A stretch of 64,000 bases of DNA from Prevotella sp. 885 (GCF_002265625.1 NZ_NOVE01000008.1:1-64000), one strand, 5' to 3'; positions 35,813 through 44,809 are shown, counted from the first letter of the stretch. A program made the numbers and translations. The notes: a model not told the origin generated them from the sequence alone.

Positions 35813-37519
35813 ATGGCAAAAACAAAGCAGATAGTAGAGTGTGTGCCTAATTTCAGCGAAGGCCGCGATATGAACATCATCCGTCAGATTACGGATGCAG
35901 TAGAGAGCGTGAAGGGTGTGAAATTGCTTGACGTCGATCCTGGCGAAGCAACCAACCGCACGGTCGTAACCTTCGTTGGCGAACCTGATGACGTGGTGGA
36001 AGCTGCTTTCAGAGCAGTGGGAAAAGCCGGACAGCTTATTGACATGCGTCAGCATCATGGTGCTCATCCGCGTATCGGCGCAACAGACGTGTTGCCCATT
36101 GTGCCCGTAAGCGGAATTACCCTTGAAGAGTGTGCTGAGATTTCGCGCAAGCTCGCAAAGCGTATTGCCGACGAACTTAACATCCCGTGCTATTGCTACG
36201 AGGCTGCAGCGTTCACACCGGAGCGTCAGAACCTTGCCGTTTGTCGCAAGGGCGAGTATGAAGGCATTGCTGAGCGCATCGACGACGATGCTGAGGCTCC
36301 CGATTTCGGCAGACGTCCGTTCGACGAGCAGGTTGCACGTACCGGTTGCACTGTTGTCGGAGCACGTGACTTCCTCATTGCCGTTAACTTCAACCTTAAC
36401 ACCACTTCTACACGTCGTGCCAATGCCATCGCATTCGACGTTAGAGAGAAGGGACGTCCAATGCGTGAGGGCAATCCTATCACAGGCAAGAAGCTTCTCT
36501 ATGCTGACGGCACACCTATCATGAAGCCCGGTACATTGAAGTGTACGAAGGCCATAGGTTGGTATATTGACGAATACGGCATCGCTCAGGTGTCGATGAA
36601 TATCACTAATATTAATGTAACTCCGCTGCACAAGGCATTCGATGAGGTTTGCCGTTGTGCACAGGAGCGTGGCATACGCGTTACGGGTACGGAGATTGTA
36701 GGTCTGGTTCCGGAGCGTACACTCCTTGAAGCAGGTCGTTACTTCCTTGCAAAGCAGCAGCGCTCTGCCGGTATTCCCAAGAAGGACATCCTCGACATCG
36801 CCATCAAGTCATTGGGTCTGTCAGACCTTAAGGAGTTTAAGCCCGAAGAGAAGATCATCGAATACGTAATGGCAGCTGGTGCCGAGAAGCAGAACCTGCT
36901 CGTCGACCTTACCGTTAAGGGATTCGCAGAGGAGACATCTCGAGAAAGCCCTGCACCTGGTGGCGGTTCGGTATCTGCATACATGGGAGCTTTGGGAGCG
37001 TCGCTTGCCACGATGGTTGCCAACCTTTCCAGCCACAAGCCCGGTTGGGATGAGCAGTGGGAAGAGTTTGCCAAGGTTGCCGAGGAAGGCATGGTTCTGC
37101 AGGAGCGTCTTCTCCACCTTGTTGACGAAGACACAGAAGCATTCAACCGCATCATGGCAGCGTTCGGCATGCCAAAGAACACACCGGAAGAGAAGGCTGC
37201 ACGTTCTGAAGCCATTCAGACAGCCACATTGTTTGCTACGGAAGTGCCTCTCGATACCATGAAGGCTTCATTTGAAGTATTCGACGTTTGCCGTAAGATG
37301 GTGGAGACGGGCAACCCCAACAGCGTTTCTGACGCTGGTGTAGGTGCATTGGCTGCACGTGCCGCTGTCCTCGGAGCAGGTATGAACGTCAAGATTAACG
37401 CAGGTTCGTTGAAGGACCGTGAGAAGGCTGAGGCTTTGATTGCTGAGGCTAACGAGCTTATCGCCAAGGCCAACGCAGAAGAGGCTGAGATTACGAAGCT
37501 CGTTGAGGAGAAATTATAA
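35813..37519 (+). CDS. ftcD: Bifunctional glutamate formimidoyltransferase / formimidoyl-THF cyclodeaminase
   Basis: 568 residues from ATG 35813 (MAKTKQIVECVPNFSEG). Residues ~5-330 are the two formiminotransferase subdomains, which move the formimino group from N-formimino-glutamate to tetrahydrofolate. Residues ~360-560, with SPAPGGGSVSAYMGALGASL, are the cyclodeaminase domain releasing ammonia and giving 5,10-methenyl-THF. The fusion matches vertebrate FTCD in layout. It completes the histidine pathway with hutU, hutH and hutI downstream and channels one-carbon units to folate. First gene of the operon. Confidence 0.92.
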   Translation: MAKTKQIVECVPNFSEGRDMNIIRQITDAVESVKGVKLLDVDPGEATNRTVVTFVGEPDDVVEAAFRAVGKAGQLIDMRQHHGAHPRIGATDVLPIVPVSGITLEECAEISRKLAKRIADELNIPCYCYEAAAFTPERQNLAVCRKGEYEGIAERIDDDAEAPDFGRRPFDEQVARTGCTVVGARDFLIAVNFNLNTTSTRRANAIAFDVREKGRPMREGNPITGKKLLYADGTPIMKPGTLKCTKAIGWYIDEYGIAQVSMNITNINVTPLHKAFDEVCRCAQERGIRVTGTEIVGLVPERTLLEAGRYFLAKQQRSAGIPKKDILDIAIKSLGLSDLKEFKPEEKIIEYVMAAGAEKQNLLVDLTVKGFAEETSRESPAPGGGSVSAYMGALGASLATMVANLSSHKPGWDEQWEEFAKVAEEGMVLQERLLHLVDEDTEAFNRIMAAFGMPKNTPEEKAARSEAIQTATLFATEVPLDTMKASFEVFDVCRKMVETGNPNSVSDAGVGALAARAAVLGAGMNVKINAGSLKDREKAEALIAEANELIAKANAEEAEITKLVEEKL

Positions 37520-37545
37520 TTAATCTAACTTAATCCTATAATATA

Positions 37546-37578
37546 TCCTTGCCCTTCCAACTTAGGGAAGGGCAAGGA
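37546..37578 (+). promoter_or_regulatory. Hairpin between ftcD and hutU
   Basis: TCCTTGCCCTTCC and GGAAGGGCAAGGA form a 13-bp stem with a short loop in the 88-base ftcD-hutU gap. It is followed by an imperfect T-rich stretch (ATGATTTTCTTTT). It may be a partial terminator or an mRNA-stability element setting different levels of ftcD and hutUHI. Confidence 0.65.
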
Positions 37579-37607
37579 ATATGATTTTCTTTTAATCTTT
37601 TTACATT

Positions 37608-39617
37608 ATGACCTTTGCAGAAGAAATAAGACTGGGCATTCCTGATTATTTGCCGGAAATGTTGCCCTACGACAATAACATAAATCATGCGCCGAAGCGC
37701 AAAGAGATACTTACAGCTGAGGAAAGACAGCTTGCCTTGCGTAATGCGCTGCGTTATTTCCCGAAGGACCTGCATGCACAGTTGGCTCCCGAGTTTATGG
37801 AAGAGCTCGACAAGTACGGACGTATCTATATGTATCGCTATCGTCCTCGTTATGATATGTATGCACGACCCATTGACGAGTATCCGCATCGCTCTGAGCA
37901 GGCTGCCGGCATCATGCTTATGATTCAGAACAACCTCGATCCCGAGGTGGCACAGCATCCTCACGAACTTATTGTTTACGGTGGCAACGGAGCCATCTTC
38001 CAGAACTGGGCACAGTATCGTCTTGTGATGAAGTATCTGAGCGAGATGACTGACGAGCAGACGCTTGTGATGTATTCTGGTCATCCGCTCGGACTGTTCC
38101 CGTCGCATCCCAATGCACCGAGAGTGGTGGTAACCAACGGTATGGTTATCCCCAACTATTCCAAGCCGGACGACTGGGAGCGCATGAATGCTCTCGGTGT
38201 CAGCCAGTACGGACAGATGACAGCCGGATCATATATGTATATCGGTCCGCAGGGCATCGTTCACGGCACCACCATTACCGTGCTCAACGCTTGCCGCAAG
38301 CAGCGTATCGAGAAGGGTGGACCGGCTGACATCCACGGAATGCTGTTCGTATCTTCAGGTCTTGGAGGCATGTCAGGAGCACAGCCCAAGGCTGGCAACA
38401 TCGCCGGCGTAGTGAGCGTGGTGGCTGAGATAAATCCGTTGGCTGCAAAGAAGCGTTACGACCAGGGTTGGGTGGACGAACTCCATGACAATCTGGACGA
38501 GCTTATTCCTGCCATCAAGAAGAGTGTGGAGGAGAAGCGTACCGTGTCAATGGCTTATGTAGGTAATGTGGTTGACCTTTGGGAGCGTCTCGCTGACGAG
38601 GATATTCGCGTAGACATAGGTAGTGACCAGACCTCGCTTCACAATCCGTGGGCAGGTGGTTATTATCCTGCCGACCTTACCTTAGAGGAATCGAAGGTTA
38701 TGATGGCTGAGAATCCAGAGGAGTTCCGCAAGCACGTTCAGGCTTCTCTTCGTCGTCAGGTGGCTGCCATCAACCGTCTTTCTGCCAACGGCATGTACTT
38801 CTTCGATTATGGCAATGCCTTCCTGCTGCAGTCGCAGCGTGCAGGTGCAGACATCTGCAAGGAGAACGGCAAGTTCCGCTATCCGTCATACGTTCAGGAC
38901 ATCATGGGACCGATGTTCTTCGATTACGGTTTCGGTCCGTTCAGATGGGTATGTACCTCAGGCAATCCTGCCGACCTCGCCAAGACAGACGAAATTGCAG
39001 CTCGCGTGATGGAGGAAATCATGCAGAACGCTCCCGATGAGATAAAGGGCCAGATGGCAGACAACATCCATTGGATTCGTGAGGCAAGCCGCAACAAGCT
39101 CGTGGTTGGTTCGCAGGCTCGCATCCTTTACGCCGACGCAGAAGGCCGCTCCAAGATTGCTTTGGCTTTCAATGAGGCCATTCGCAAGGGCGAGATCACG
39201 CGTCCGATAGTTCTTGGTCGCGACCATCACGACGTTTCAGGTACCGACTCTCCGTTCCGCGAGACCAGCAACATCTACGACGGCTCGCAGTTCTGTGCAG
39301 ACATGGCTGTGCAGAACGTCATCGGCGACTCGTTCCGTGGTGCCACATGGGTGTCGCTCCACAATGGTGGCGGCGTAGGCTGGGGCGAAGTTATCAACGG
39401 CGGCTTCGGTATGGTGATTGACGGCGGTGAGGATAGCGCACGCCACATCCGTGAGATGCTGTTCTGGGACGTCAACAACGGCATTGCACGCCGTGCCTGG
39501 GCACGTAACGAAGGCTCCATCCATAGCATCGAGCGTGAGATGCTCCGCTCACATGGCCTCCAGGTAACGATGCCGAACATCGTTGATGACGACATCATCA
39601 ACAAGTATGCTAACTAA
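37608..39617 (+). CDS. hutU: Urocanate hydratase
   Basis: 669 residues. Adds water to urocanate to give imidazolonepropionate, using tightly bound NAD+ as electrophile. Motifs: YGGNGAIFQNWAQ, MTAGSYMYIGPQGIVHGT, and GPFRWVCTSGNPADL with Cys449 in the position of the active-site cysteine. It is about 110 residues longer than the ~555-residue proteobacterial enzyme, with extra N-terminal sequence, as in other Bacteroidetes. Second gene of the hut operon. Confidence 0.93.
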   Translation: MTFAEEIRLGIPDYLPEMLPYDNNINHAPKRKEILTAEERQLALRNALRYFPKDLHAQLAPEFMEELDKYGRIYMYRYRPRYDMYARPIDEYPHRSEQAAGIMLMIQNNLDPEVAQHPHELIVYGGNGAIFQNWAQYRLVMKYLSEMTDEQTLVMYSGHPLGLFPSHPNAPRVVVTNGMVIPNYSKPDDWERMNALGVSQYGQMTAGSYMYIGPQGIVHGTTITVLNACRKQRIEKGGPADIHGMLFVSSGLGGMSGAQPKAGNIAGVVSVVAEINPLAAKKRYDQGWVDELHDNLDELIPAIKKSVEEKRTVSMAYVGNVVDLWERLADEDIRVDIGSDQTSLHNPWAGGYYPADLTLEESKVMMAENPEEFRKHVQASLRRQVAAINRLSANGMYFFDYGNAFLLQSQRAGADICKENGKFRYPSYVQDIMGPMFFDYGFGPFRWVCTSGNPADLAKTDEIAARVMEEIMQNAPDEIKGQMADNIHWIREASRNKLVVGSQARILYADAEGRSKIALAFNEAIRKGEITRPIVLGRDHHDVSGTDSPFRETSNIYDGSQFCADMAVQNVIGDSFRGATWVSLHNGGGVGWGEVINGGFGMVIDGGEDSARHIREMLFWDVNNGIARRAWARNEGSIHSIEREMLRSHGLQVTMPNIVDDDIINKYAN

Positions 39618-39655
39618 AACATTAAACTACTAACAAAAAAATAAATGCCAAGATT

Positions 39656-41134
39656 ATGAAAATACACAAGATATCAGCCGAACATCTTTCAGTTGAACGT
39701 ATAGGTGAGATAGTATACGGTGGTTACAAGATTGAGTTGAGCGACGACGCGCAGAAGCGTATCGTAGAATGCCGTGAGTATCTCGACCGTAAGATAGCAG
39801 AGAACAAGGCTCCCATTTACGGCGTTACCACCGGCTTCGGATCGCTCTGTAACGTCAGCGTCGGTTCGGACGACTTGGCACAGCTTCAGATCAATCTTAT
39901 GATGTCGCACGCATGCGGCACAGGCGACAGAGTGCCCAACGACATCGTCAAGATTATGTTGCTGCTCAAGATTCAGTCGCTGAGCTACGGCTTCTCTGGC
40001 TGTCAGGTTGTGACCGTCAACCGCCTTATCGACTTCTTCAACAACGATGTCTATCCGGTTGTCTACATGCAGGGTTCGCTTGGCGCTTCCGGCGACCTTG
40101 TGCCTCTCGCACACCTCACATTGCCTCTCGTCGGACTTGGCGAGGTGGAATACGAAGGAAAGGTTATCTCAGGAGCTGAGATGCTGAAGAAGTTCGACTG
40201 GACTCCCGTACAGCTTGCTTCAAAGGAAGGTCTTGCGCTGCTTAACGGCACACAGAACATGGGCGCGTTTGCTGTTTGGGCATTGCTCCAGTCACATCGT
40301 CTGAGCGACTGGGCAGACAAGATTGCTGCCATGTCGCTGGATGCCTACTATGGACTTGCCTCTCCATTCATCGACGCTGTTCATCAGGTTCGTCCGCACA
40401 AGGGCCAGATTGTCACAGCTGCCCGTATGAGAGAGCTGCTTGAGGGTAGCGAGATAATTCAGAAGCCCAAGTCGTACGTGCAGGATCCTTATTCGTTCAG
40501 ATGCATTCCGCAGGTACACGGCACCGTTAAGGACACCATCGAGTATGTCAACTCAGTGATTGACGTAGAGGTGAATTCGGCTACTGACAATCCTACGGTA
40601 TGTCCTGACGAAGACCTTGTTATCTCTGCCGGCAACTTCCATGGCGAACCTATCGCAATGCCGATGGACTTCCTCGCAATAGCAATGTGCGAGTTGGCTA
40701 ACATCTCGGAGCGCCGCACCTATAAGCTCATCAGCGGTACGCGCGACCTGCCGAGCTTCCTCGTTGCCAATCCGGGTCTGAACAGTGGCTTTATGATTCC
40801 GCAATACACCGCCGCTTCCATCGTCAGCCTTAACAAGTCGCTGGCTACACCTTCTTCTGTGGACAGCATTCCTTCCAGCCAGGGTCAGGAAGACCATGTA
40901 AGTATGGGTGCCAATGCCGCCATCAAGCTTTACAAGGTGGTGCTCAATACGGAGCGTGTGCTCGCCATCGAGCTGTTTAATGCAGCCCAGGCTCTTGAGT
41001 TCCGCCGTCCGCTGAAGTCGTCGCCTGCTGTGGAGGCCATCTTCGAGAGCTACAGAAAGGTGGTGCCGTTCATCGTTCACGACGAGGTGATGTATCCGCA
41101 CATCGCACACTCCATTGATTTCCTGAGAAAGTAA
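39656..41134 (+). CDS. hutH: Histidine ammonia-lyase
   Basis: 492 residues. Removes ammonia from L-histidine to form urocanate, the first step of the pathway. The ASG tripeptide at 144-146 (in GSLGASGDLVPLAHL) becomes the MIO cofactor autocatalytically. GVTTGFG at 56-62 and the SQEDH-type stretch (SSQGQEDHVSMG) are conserved. Length and motifs are normal. It is 38 bases after hutU and 6 bases before hutI. Confidence 0.95.
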   Translation: MKIHKISAEHLSVERIGEIVYGGYKIELSDDAQKRIVECREYLDRKIAENKAPIYGVTTGFGSLCNVSVGSDDLAQLQINLMMSHACGTGDRVPNDIVKIMLLLKIQSLSYGFSGCQVVTVNRLIDFFNNDVYPVVYMQGSLGASGDLVPLAHLTLPLVGLGEVEYEGKVISGAEMLKKFDWTPVQLASKEGLALLNGTQNMGAFAVWALLQSHRLSDWADKIAAMSLDAYYGLASPFIDAVHQVRPHKGQIVTAARMRELLEGSEIIQKPKSYVQDPYSFRCIPQVHGTVKDTIEYVNSVIDVEVNSATDNPTVCPDEDLVISAGNFHGEPIAMPMDFLAIAMCELANISERRTYKLISGTRDLPSFLVANPGLNSGFMIPQYTAASIVSLNKSLATPSSVDSIPSSQGQEDHVSMGANAAIKLYKVVLNTERVLAIELFNAAQALEFRRPLKSSPAVEAIFESYRKVVPFIVHDEVMYPHIAHSIDFLRK

Positions 41135-41140
41135 TACCGT

Positions 41141-42382
41141 ATGAAATTGCTTGTAAAGAACATACGAACTCTTGCTGGCATCGAGCACGCTCCGAAGCTT
41201 CGTCTGCAAGGCAAGGAGATGGGCATCGTCAACACCATTGACGACGCCTGGCTCCTTGTGGAGGACGGACGCTTCGCAGCGTTCGGCGCCGTTGCTGACG
41301 GCATGCCAGCCTTGGACGACACCGTCGAAGTGGTTGACGCGGAAGGCGGAATGGTCTTGCCGTCATGGTGCGACTCGCACACTCACATCGTCTTCGCCGG
41401 AAGCCGTGAGCGGGAGTTTGTGGATAAGATAAACGGACTCAGCTATGAGGAGATCGCCCGACGTGGAGGAGGCATCCTCAATTCTGCCGACCTCCTGCAC
41501 AACACTTCCGAGGACGAACTCTTCCGTCAAGCCATGCAGCGCCTTGATGAAGTGATACGTAAGGGAACCGGATGCATCGAGATAAAGAGCGGCTACGGAC
41601 TGAGTCTTGAGGACGAGCTGAAGATGCTCCGCGTGATAAAGCGCATGAAGGAGGCTTCTCCGGCTAAGATAATGTCTACGTTCCTTGGAGCGCATGCCGT
41701 GGCACGCGGCATGCCGCAGGAACAGTACGTCCAGCTTATCATTGACGAGATGATACCGGAAGTGGGACGCCAGCGTCTTGCCGACTTCGTTGACGTGTTC
41801 TGCGACCGTGGCTTCTTCACGCCTGAAGAGACCGGACGCATTCTGGAGGCCGCCGCCGCATGGGGCATGCGTCCCAAGATTCATGCCGACGAGCTGGCAT
41901 CGTCGGGTGGAGTAGTGGTAGGCGTCAAGCATGGTGCGTTGTCCGTAGACCATCTTGAGAGCATGACAGAGGAGACCATCGAGACCTTGCGTGGCAGCGA
42001 AACGATGCCGACAGCCCTGCCCGGCACATCCTTCTTCCTGAACATGCCCAACGCCAAAGCCCGCCAGATTATCGACGCAGGTTTGGGCGTAGCCGTTGCA
42101 AGCGACTACAATCCCGGCTCTACGCCGTCAGGCGACATGAAGTTCGTGATGTCGTTGGCTTGCATAAAGCTGAGGCTGTTGCCCAACGAAGCCTTCAATG
42201 CTGCCACCATCAACGGCGCTTACGCCATGGGACAGAGCAAGGACTACGGCAGCATAGCCAAGGGCAAGGTGGCCAACTTCTACATCACCAAGCCCATACC
42301 GTCCCTCGCCTTTATCCCTTACGCCTACACCACACCCATCGTAAACAAGGTGGTGCTTGGCGGAAAATTGCAAAGTATGTAA
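41141..42382 (+). CDS. hutI: Imidazolonepropionase
   Basis: 413 residues. A metal-dependent amidohydrolase opening imidazolonepropionate to N-formimino-glutamate, the substrate of FtcD. The metal site begins with DSHTHIVFAGSRE (His80, His82), with later metal ligands in KIHADELASSGG and a YNPGSTPSGD segment near 325. Last gene of the ftcD-hutU-hutH-hutI operon; a terminator follows. Confidence 0.94.
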   Translation: MKLLVKNIRTLAGIEHAPKLRLQGKEMGIVNTIDDAWLLVEDGRFAAFGAVADGMPALDDTVEVVDAEGGMVLPSWCDSHTHIVFAGSREREFVDKINGLSYEEIARRGGGILNSADLLHNTSEDELFRQAMQRLDEVIRKGTGCIEIKSGYGLSLEDELKMLRVIKRMKEASPAKIMSTFLGAHAVARGMPQEQYVQLIIDEMIPEVGRQRLADFVDVFCDRGFFTPEETGRILEAAAAWGMRPKIHADELASSGGVVVGVKHGALSVDHLESMTEETIETLRGSETMPTALPGTSFFLNMPNAKARQIIDAGLGVAVASDYNPGSTPSGDMKFVMSLACIKLRLLPNEAFNAATINGAYAMGQSKDYGSIAKGKVANFYITKPIPSLAFIPYAYTTPIVNKVVLGGKLQSM

Positions 42383-42405
42383 GAGAATTCTGCTCTTACA
42401 AGTTT

Positions 42406-42457
42406 AGAAGTTAAAGGAGTTTGTCGCAAAACTTCTTTAACTTCTTTATTTTTTTTC
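42406..42457 (+). terminator. Terminator of the hut operon
   Basis: AGAAGTTAAAG-GAGTTTTG pairs with CAAAAC-TTCTTTAACTTCT and ends in T8. A smaller hairpin (GTAAGAG/CTCTTAC, 42379-42399) covers the hutI stop codon. Confidence 0.85.
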
Positions 42458-42488
42458 TACCCTTTCCCCGAATTTTTGCGTAACTTTG
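42458..42488 (+). promoter_or_regulatory. Promoter of the sigma factor operon (shared class)
   Basis: TACCCTTTCCCCGAATTTTT leads into the -7 box TAACTTTG (42481-42488). No TTG -33 element is present. Almost the same sequence precedes the lipoprotein gene at 57460. Confidence 0.65.
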
Positions 42489-42510
42489 CATCATTAATTC
42501 ATTCATACGA

Positions 42511-43107
42511 ATGCTACCAATGGACAGGAAAAAACATTTTGACACATTGTTCCACGCTTATTACGCGAAACTATTCTTCTATGCCAGCGGCATTGTCGGC
42601 AACGACGGTGATGCCGAAGACGTCGTGGAAGAGGTGTTCTGCGACCTTTGGACACATATTGACACGATGGAAGTGGGCGAGAGGATACAGGCTTTCCTCT
42701 ATCGCGCCGTCTTCACCCGCTCTCTGAATATGCTCAAGCGTAATGCGTTGCGTCAGCAGCGTGTGGATGCTGTAAGGCAGATAGGCGATATGCGTGTGGA
42801 GCAGATCGAGTCTGCCCTTGCCGATCCTCATGAGTGCATGGAGAACGCCGAGATGCGACGCCAGATAGATGCCGCCATAAATGCCCTGCCCGAGAAGTGC
42901 CGAAGCGTCTTTCGTATGAGATACATAGAAGGCAAGAACAATGCCGAGATTGCCCAAGAGACCGGTACGTCGCCACGAACCGTGGAGGCGCATATCCATA
43001 ATGCCTTGAAATTTCTGAGAAAACGCCTCTGGAGTCTGACGTTGGGTAGGCATGACATAAGAAAGAACAGTCGCTACGCTGTAAAGAGTTTGCAGGTTTA
43101 CGGCTGA
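42511..43107 (+). CDS. ECF-type RNA polymerase sigma-70 factor
   Basis: 198 residues (an alternative start is Met at codon 4). Region 2 covers ~10-80, with DAEDVVEEVFCDLW; region 4 lies at ~120-175, with INALPEKCRSVFRMRYIEGKN and the helix-turn-helix AEIAQETGTSPRTVEAHI. It lacks the region-3 domain of larger sigma factors. No FecR anti-sigma gene or SusCD pair follows, unlike many Bacteroidetes ECF sigmas. The next gene, 25 bases away, encodes a membrane AraC-type regulator. Confidence 0.88.
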   Translation: MLPMDRKKHFDTLFHAYYAKLFFYASGIVGNDGDAEDVVEEVFCDLWTHIDTMEVGERIQAFLYRAVFTRSLNMLKRNALRQQRVDAVRQIGDMRVEQIESALADPHECMENAEMRRQIDAAINALPEKCRSVFRMRYIEGKNNAEIAQETGTSPRTVEAHIHNALKFLRKRLWSLTLGRHDIRKNSRYAVKSLQVYG

Positions 43108-43132
43108 TTCCCGATATATTTATCACATAGTT

Positions 43133-44290
43133 ATGTTATATTTGTTACAGTTTGCATGTCTGATATTCATGCTTTTCAGTGCATTCCTTATCGCTGTTTT
43201 GCGTCTTCACGTAAGATGGATAAACAAGCGATATGAGTATTCTCGTTGGATGTTATTCTCATCCTTGACATTGTTGGCAGTACATTTTTTTCTGCAGATG
43301 TGCTTTGGATTCAGAGCCTCACGCGAAGAAGTGGGGGCCGTCATCAACATACTGGTTTATCTTCCGAGTTTCACGCTTTTCGCAATGGCGATTTACAACA
43401 TAGAGGCCACCCACACCAGCCGCAGGAAGATGAACATGGTCTGTGCTGCCGTATATGCCGCCATGCTTGCCGTCTTTGGCACGGGCTACTATGTTACCGG
43501 CTCCTTGAATATGGGCGTATGGCTTTACGTGATGCTTGCCATCTTCTTCGGCAATATGCTCTACTGCATATACATGATAATAATAGAGATGAACAAGCGG
43601 AAGAAGCTCCTTGAGACGATGACAGCCACCGACATGCGCCCTTTCACGCGATATGCTCATGCCAGCCTTACGCTGCTCTTTATCACAGCCGCCATCATCC
43701 CGTTTGCCATCCTTTCCACCAAGTCTCTATATATAATAGGTCCCTTCGGACTCGTAGCCACGCTCTTCTTCATCGTCAATTTTGTGGCGCTCGGCTTCAA
43801 TTATGTCCCAACTGAAGAACTGTTGGATAAGGAAAGAGGCAACAATCTGACCGCCGATGCTGTCAACGCTGAAAGCGAGGAAGAGTCTGCCAAGTGTGAT
43901 GCTCAGCAGTCTGCGCCTGAGACCGGCAGTGATCAAACCTCCCAACAGCTCCCTGCCTCACGCATCGCATTCATCCGGTCTGCCCTCGACCATTGGTGTG
44001 CCGACTTAGGCTATAAGGACTGCACAGTCAATATGCTGACATTGTCACATTTGCTCGGAATCAACAAAACCGAGCTGTCGCAATACTTCAGCCAGTGTCA
44101 GAACACCACCTTCCGAATTTGGCTTGGCGAGATACGCTTCAATGCTGTCAAGAAGATGATGATGGAAAATCCTGACTTCAGCAACGACATCATATCTTCT
44201 GAATGCGGCTTCTCGTCACGCTCTTATCTGTATAAGATATTTAAGGAAAAAGAGGGATGCACTCCTGTTGCATGGAGAGAAAAGCAGTAA
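43133..44290 (+). CDS. Membrane-anchored AraC-family regulator
   Basis: 385 residues. The first ~225 residues contain about six to seven membrane helices. A charged, low-complexity linker (~230-275, rich in Glu/Ser/Gln) leads to an AraC HTH domain (~285-385) with two helix-turn-helix units: VNMLTLSHLLGINKTELSQ and the DIISSECGFSSRSYLYKIF stretch. The layout suggests direct membrane-to-promoter signalling, but the signal is unknown. It is co-transcribed with the ECF sigma gene. Its stop codon TAA shares its last base with the first base of dispersed element B. Confidence 0.85.
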   Translation: MLYLLQFACLIFMLFSAFLIAVLRLHVRWINKRYEYSRWMLFSSLTLLAVHFFLQMCFGFRASREEVGAVINILVYLPSFTLFAMAIYNIEATHTSRRKMNMVCAAVYAAMLAVFGTGYYVTGSLNMGVWLYVMLAIFFGNMLYCIYMIIIEMNKRKKLLETMTATDMRPFTRYAHASLTLLFITAAIIPFAILSTKSLYIIGPFGLVATLFFIVNFVALGFNYVPTEELLDKERGNNLTADAVNAESEEESAKCDAQQSAPETGSDQTSQQLPASRIAFIRSALDHWCADLGYKDCTVNMLTLSHLLGINKTELSQYFSQCQNTTFRIWLGEIRFNAVKKMMMENPDFSNDIISSECGFSSRSYLYKIFKEKEGCTPVAWREKQ

Positions 44291-44677
44291 TGCAAATATC
44301 GCACAAAAGAGTAAATATCTGTTACAAAATAAAAATCAATTCTAGAGATTCAAAAAGCTGTTTTTATGGTTTTTTACAGCATAAAAGCCACCCTCGATGA
44401 CCATTAAAAACACAAAGTGCCCTCATAGAGCCACTTTTACAGTCTAAAAGCGGCGCTATTACAATGCAATAGTAGAGGTATTGTGTGGTAATAGCGGCGC
44501 TATTACACCCTAAAAGTGCCACTTTGACAACCCGTTTGTTTACGTATTATTTCTGCAAACCGTATAACCTACTGTGTATTAATGATATAGCTTCAAACGC
44601 TCAAAACTCGAGAATTTCGCACCAAAGATTTCTTTGTGCGCCGGGCTCGCAGTATTGAGCGTTAGGAATGCAAATAT
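44290..44677. repeat. Dispersed intergenic element, copy B (388 bp)
   Basis: Homologous to 18933-19319, same orientation and within one base of the same length, again bounded by ATGCAAATAT at both ends. The left arm (TACAAAATAAAAAT, TTCTAGAGA) and right arm (AATTTCGCACCAAAGATTTC and following) are the best conserved parts. The right arm forms a hairpin CGCTCAA...TTGAGCG with inner stem CAAAG/CTTTG. The centre holds the five-unit array of 44424-44526. Confidence 0.8.
44424..44526. repeat. Five imperfect 15-bp palindromes at an exact 22-bp period (array B)
   Basis: Units begin at 44424, 44446, 44468, 44490 and 44512: CATAGAGCCACTTTT, AAAAGCGGCGCTATT, AATAGTAGAGGTATT, AATAGCGGCGCTATT and AAAAGTGCCACTTTG. 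The fourth is a perfect dyad with 6-base arms. Period, unit number and orientation pattern match array A although the sequences have diverged. Confidence 0.85.
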
Positions 44678-44711
44678 CAGATACGTCAGAAACCGGAAAA
44701 ACGTGTGTTTT

Positions 44712-44744
44712 GGTGTCTACTTCATAGGAAGTGGACACCTTTTT
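44712..44744 (+). terminator. Terminator between the AraC operon and the giant gene
   Basis: GGTGTCTACTTC and GAAGTGGACACC with loop ATAG and a T5 tail. Between here and 44801 two short direct repeats (GAATTGGACAGT, GAATCGGACAGT) are seen and nothing else. Confidence 0.8.
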
Positions 44745-44792
44745 GGTACGAATTGGACAGTTAGGCACATGAATCGGACAGTCTGTTTAAGT

Positions 44793-44809
44793 AAAAAAAA
44801 GTAAATTTG
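44793..44809 (+). promoter_or_regulatory. Promoter region of the giant surface-protein operon, with an A8 tract
   Basis: The -7 box TAAATTTG (44802-44809) is followed by CC and lies 86 bases before the ATG. An A8 tract (44793-44800) abuts it on the upstream side, in the spacer that would separate -33 and -7. No TTG at the standard spacing is seen. Confidence 0.5.
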
